6,701 nt of DNA, taken from assembly GCA_003154555.1 (NCBI GenBank), contig PMDT01000043.1, positions 8,504-15,204 of the forward strand, written 5' to 3'. Below are positions 6,138-6,701 of the stretch, piece after piece. Source of the DNA: Spirochaetaceae bacterium. Its GTDB lineage: Bacteria > Spirochaetota > Spirochaetia > SZUA-6 > Fen-1364. The notes beneath the pieces were generated by a model that was given only the letters and a program-made list of their open reading frames with translations, searched no databases and was not told where the DNA came from. Each line of letters starts with the position of its first letter. Positions within the stretch are counted from its first letter, which is position 1. A program made the translations under genes and the position numbers.

Positions 6138-6701
6138 TCACCTCACCATGTAGCCCTGGCCGCGCACGCAGACGATGAAGGGGAGGGAGTCCGGCACGGC
6201 ACGTCCGACCTTCTGCCGGATGCCGGAGATCTGCATGTCGATGGCCCTGCTCCGCGCGCTGCCCTCCTTGCCGGTCAGGGCGTAGGAGAGCGCGGCGCGC
6301 GGCACGGGCGTCCCCCGGGCGCGCAGGAGGGTCGCCAGCACGATTTCTTCGTGGCGCGTAAGGGACACCTCGCCGCCCGGCGTGCGGAGCGCGCCGCCGT
6401 CGAGGCCCAGGTCACCCCATGGAAAGGAAAAGCGCCGGGCCGTGCGCGCCAGCACCGCCTGGGCGCGGAGCGCAAGCTCCTCGGGACCCCAGGGCTCGCG
6501 CAGGTAATCGTCACAGCCATGGAGCCACGCGCTTCTCATCCGGTCCGCCGGTCCCCACGCGATCACCGGCACGCCGCGTGCCCCTGTCTCCATCGCATCC
6601 TGGACCGGGAGCACGTAGAGATCGACATCGTCGGGCGGCAGCGGCAGGGGGGTGGTCTCGAAATGAAACGGGCTTCTCCGCAGAGAAGCCCGGATTCGTT
6701 C
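6138..6701 (-). CDS. OmpR/PhoB-type regulator with degenerate receiver domain, 5'-truncated by window edge
   Basis: The reading frame is open to the window edge, so the start lies outside. Numbering from the internal GTG at 6614, residues 62-158 form a winged-helix DNA-binding domain of the OmpR/PhoB family. It has SLTRHEEIVLATLLRARG, then the recognition-helix region SRAIDMQISGIRQKVG, then the wing motif CVRGQGYMVR. The part before it looks like a receiver domain: beta-3 VDLYVLP, beta-4 GVPVIAWG and CDDYLREPWGPEELALRAQAVL, the counterpart of GADDYLxKPF. The conserved phospho-acceptor Asp, the Thr/Ser after beta-4 and the Lys before Pro appear as Pro3, Trp20 and Glu40. It is therefore probably not controlled by phosphorylation. 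No histidine kinase is seen beside it. It leads the minus-strand operon in this window and may regulate it. The stop is TGA at 6140-6138. Confidence 0.85.
   Translation of the reverse strand, partial: ERIRASLRRSPFHFETTPLPLPPDDVDLYVLPVQDAMETGARGVPVIAWGPADRMRSAWLHGCDDYLREPWGPEELALRAQAVLARTARRFSFPWGDLGLDGGALRTPGGEVSLTRHEEIVLATLLRARGTPVPRAALSYALTGKEGSARSRAIDMQISGIRQKVGRAVPDSLPFIVCVRGQGYMVR
6661..6692 (-). other. Terminator-like hairpin inside the regulator frame
   Basis: CGGGCTTCTC (6669-6678) and GAGAAGCCCG (6683-6692) are a perfect 10-bp inverted repeat with a 4-base loop. On the minus strand it is followed by TTTCATTT (6668-6661), which resembles an intrinsic terminator. It lies in the regulator reading frame, in the part that looks like helix 1 to strand 2 of the receiver. 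It is either an internal attenuator-like element or a sign that the real gene starts later. Confidence 0.5.

Noticed and set aside
6612..6614. GTG at 6614 as the true start of the regulator
   Set aside because: No Shine-Dalgarno precedes it and it would cut the receiver-like domain in strand 3. The frame stays open to the window edge and the upstream residues fit a receiver. It stays possible only if the hairpin at 6669-6692 is an upstream gene's terminator.

Overview
The window is a GC-rich stretch of bacterial chromosome from a diderm, as shown by the signal-peptide barrel-like protein and the DjlA-type co-chaperone. The best guess for the lineage is a high-GC spirochaete or a related diderm. 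That rests on the Asp-type MurA and the general look of the small outer-membrane-like protein. It is inference, not proof. No tRNA, rRNA, CRISPR array, transposase or phage gene is visible. Coding density is very high and the largest gap is 144 bases.

Plus-strand half (1-2600). The window opens inside murA (1-1098, 5' end missing), the first committed enzyme of peptidoglycan synthesis. It carries Asp where the fosfomycin-targeted Cys normally sits. Its last 10 bases overlap a PhzF-family epimerase/isomerase gene (1089-1883), so the two are probably co-transcribed. A 144-base gap follows, with a terminator-like hairpin, a candidate sigma70 promoter, and a GC hairpin directly before a strong Shine-Dalgarno. 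Next is a small exported protein, probably an outer-membrane beta-barrel (2028-2600).

Minus-strand half (2650-6701, read right to left). Four tightly packed genes form one probable operon. They are an OmpR/PhoB-type regulator with a degenerate receiver domain (5' end outside the window), two membrane proteins, and a DjlA-like TerB/J-domain co-chaperone. The two membrane proteins overlap by ATGA and share the same layout of three N-terminal membrane spans, a large extracytoplasmic part, and about three C-terminal spans. That layout, a beta-rich soluble domain and the sequence around TM4 of the second protein resemble the LptF/LptG permease pair. The second protein also has a roughly 190-residue TPR-like helical block between TM3 and the beta domain. 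If this reading is right, the operon encodes a divergent Lpt-like envelope transport permease pair, with a phosphorylation-independent regulator and a membrane-anchored Hsp70 co-chaperone.

The two halves converge at a perfect 10-bp inverted repeat (2617-2647) between the outer-membrane-like gene and djlA. The points most worth checking are the LptFG-like pair with its TPR insertion, the pseudo-receiver regulator, the natural Cys-to-Asp MurA, and two terminator-like hairpins in unexpected places.
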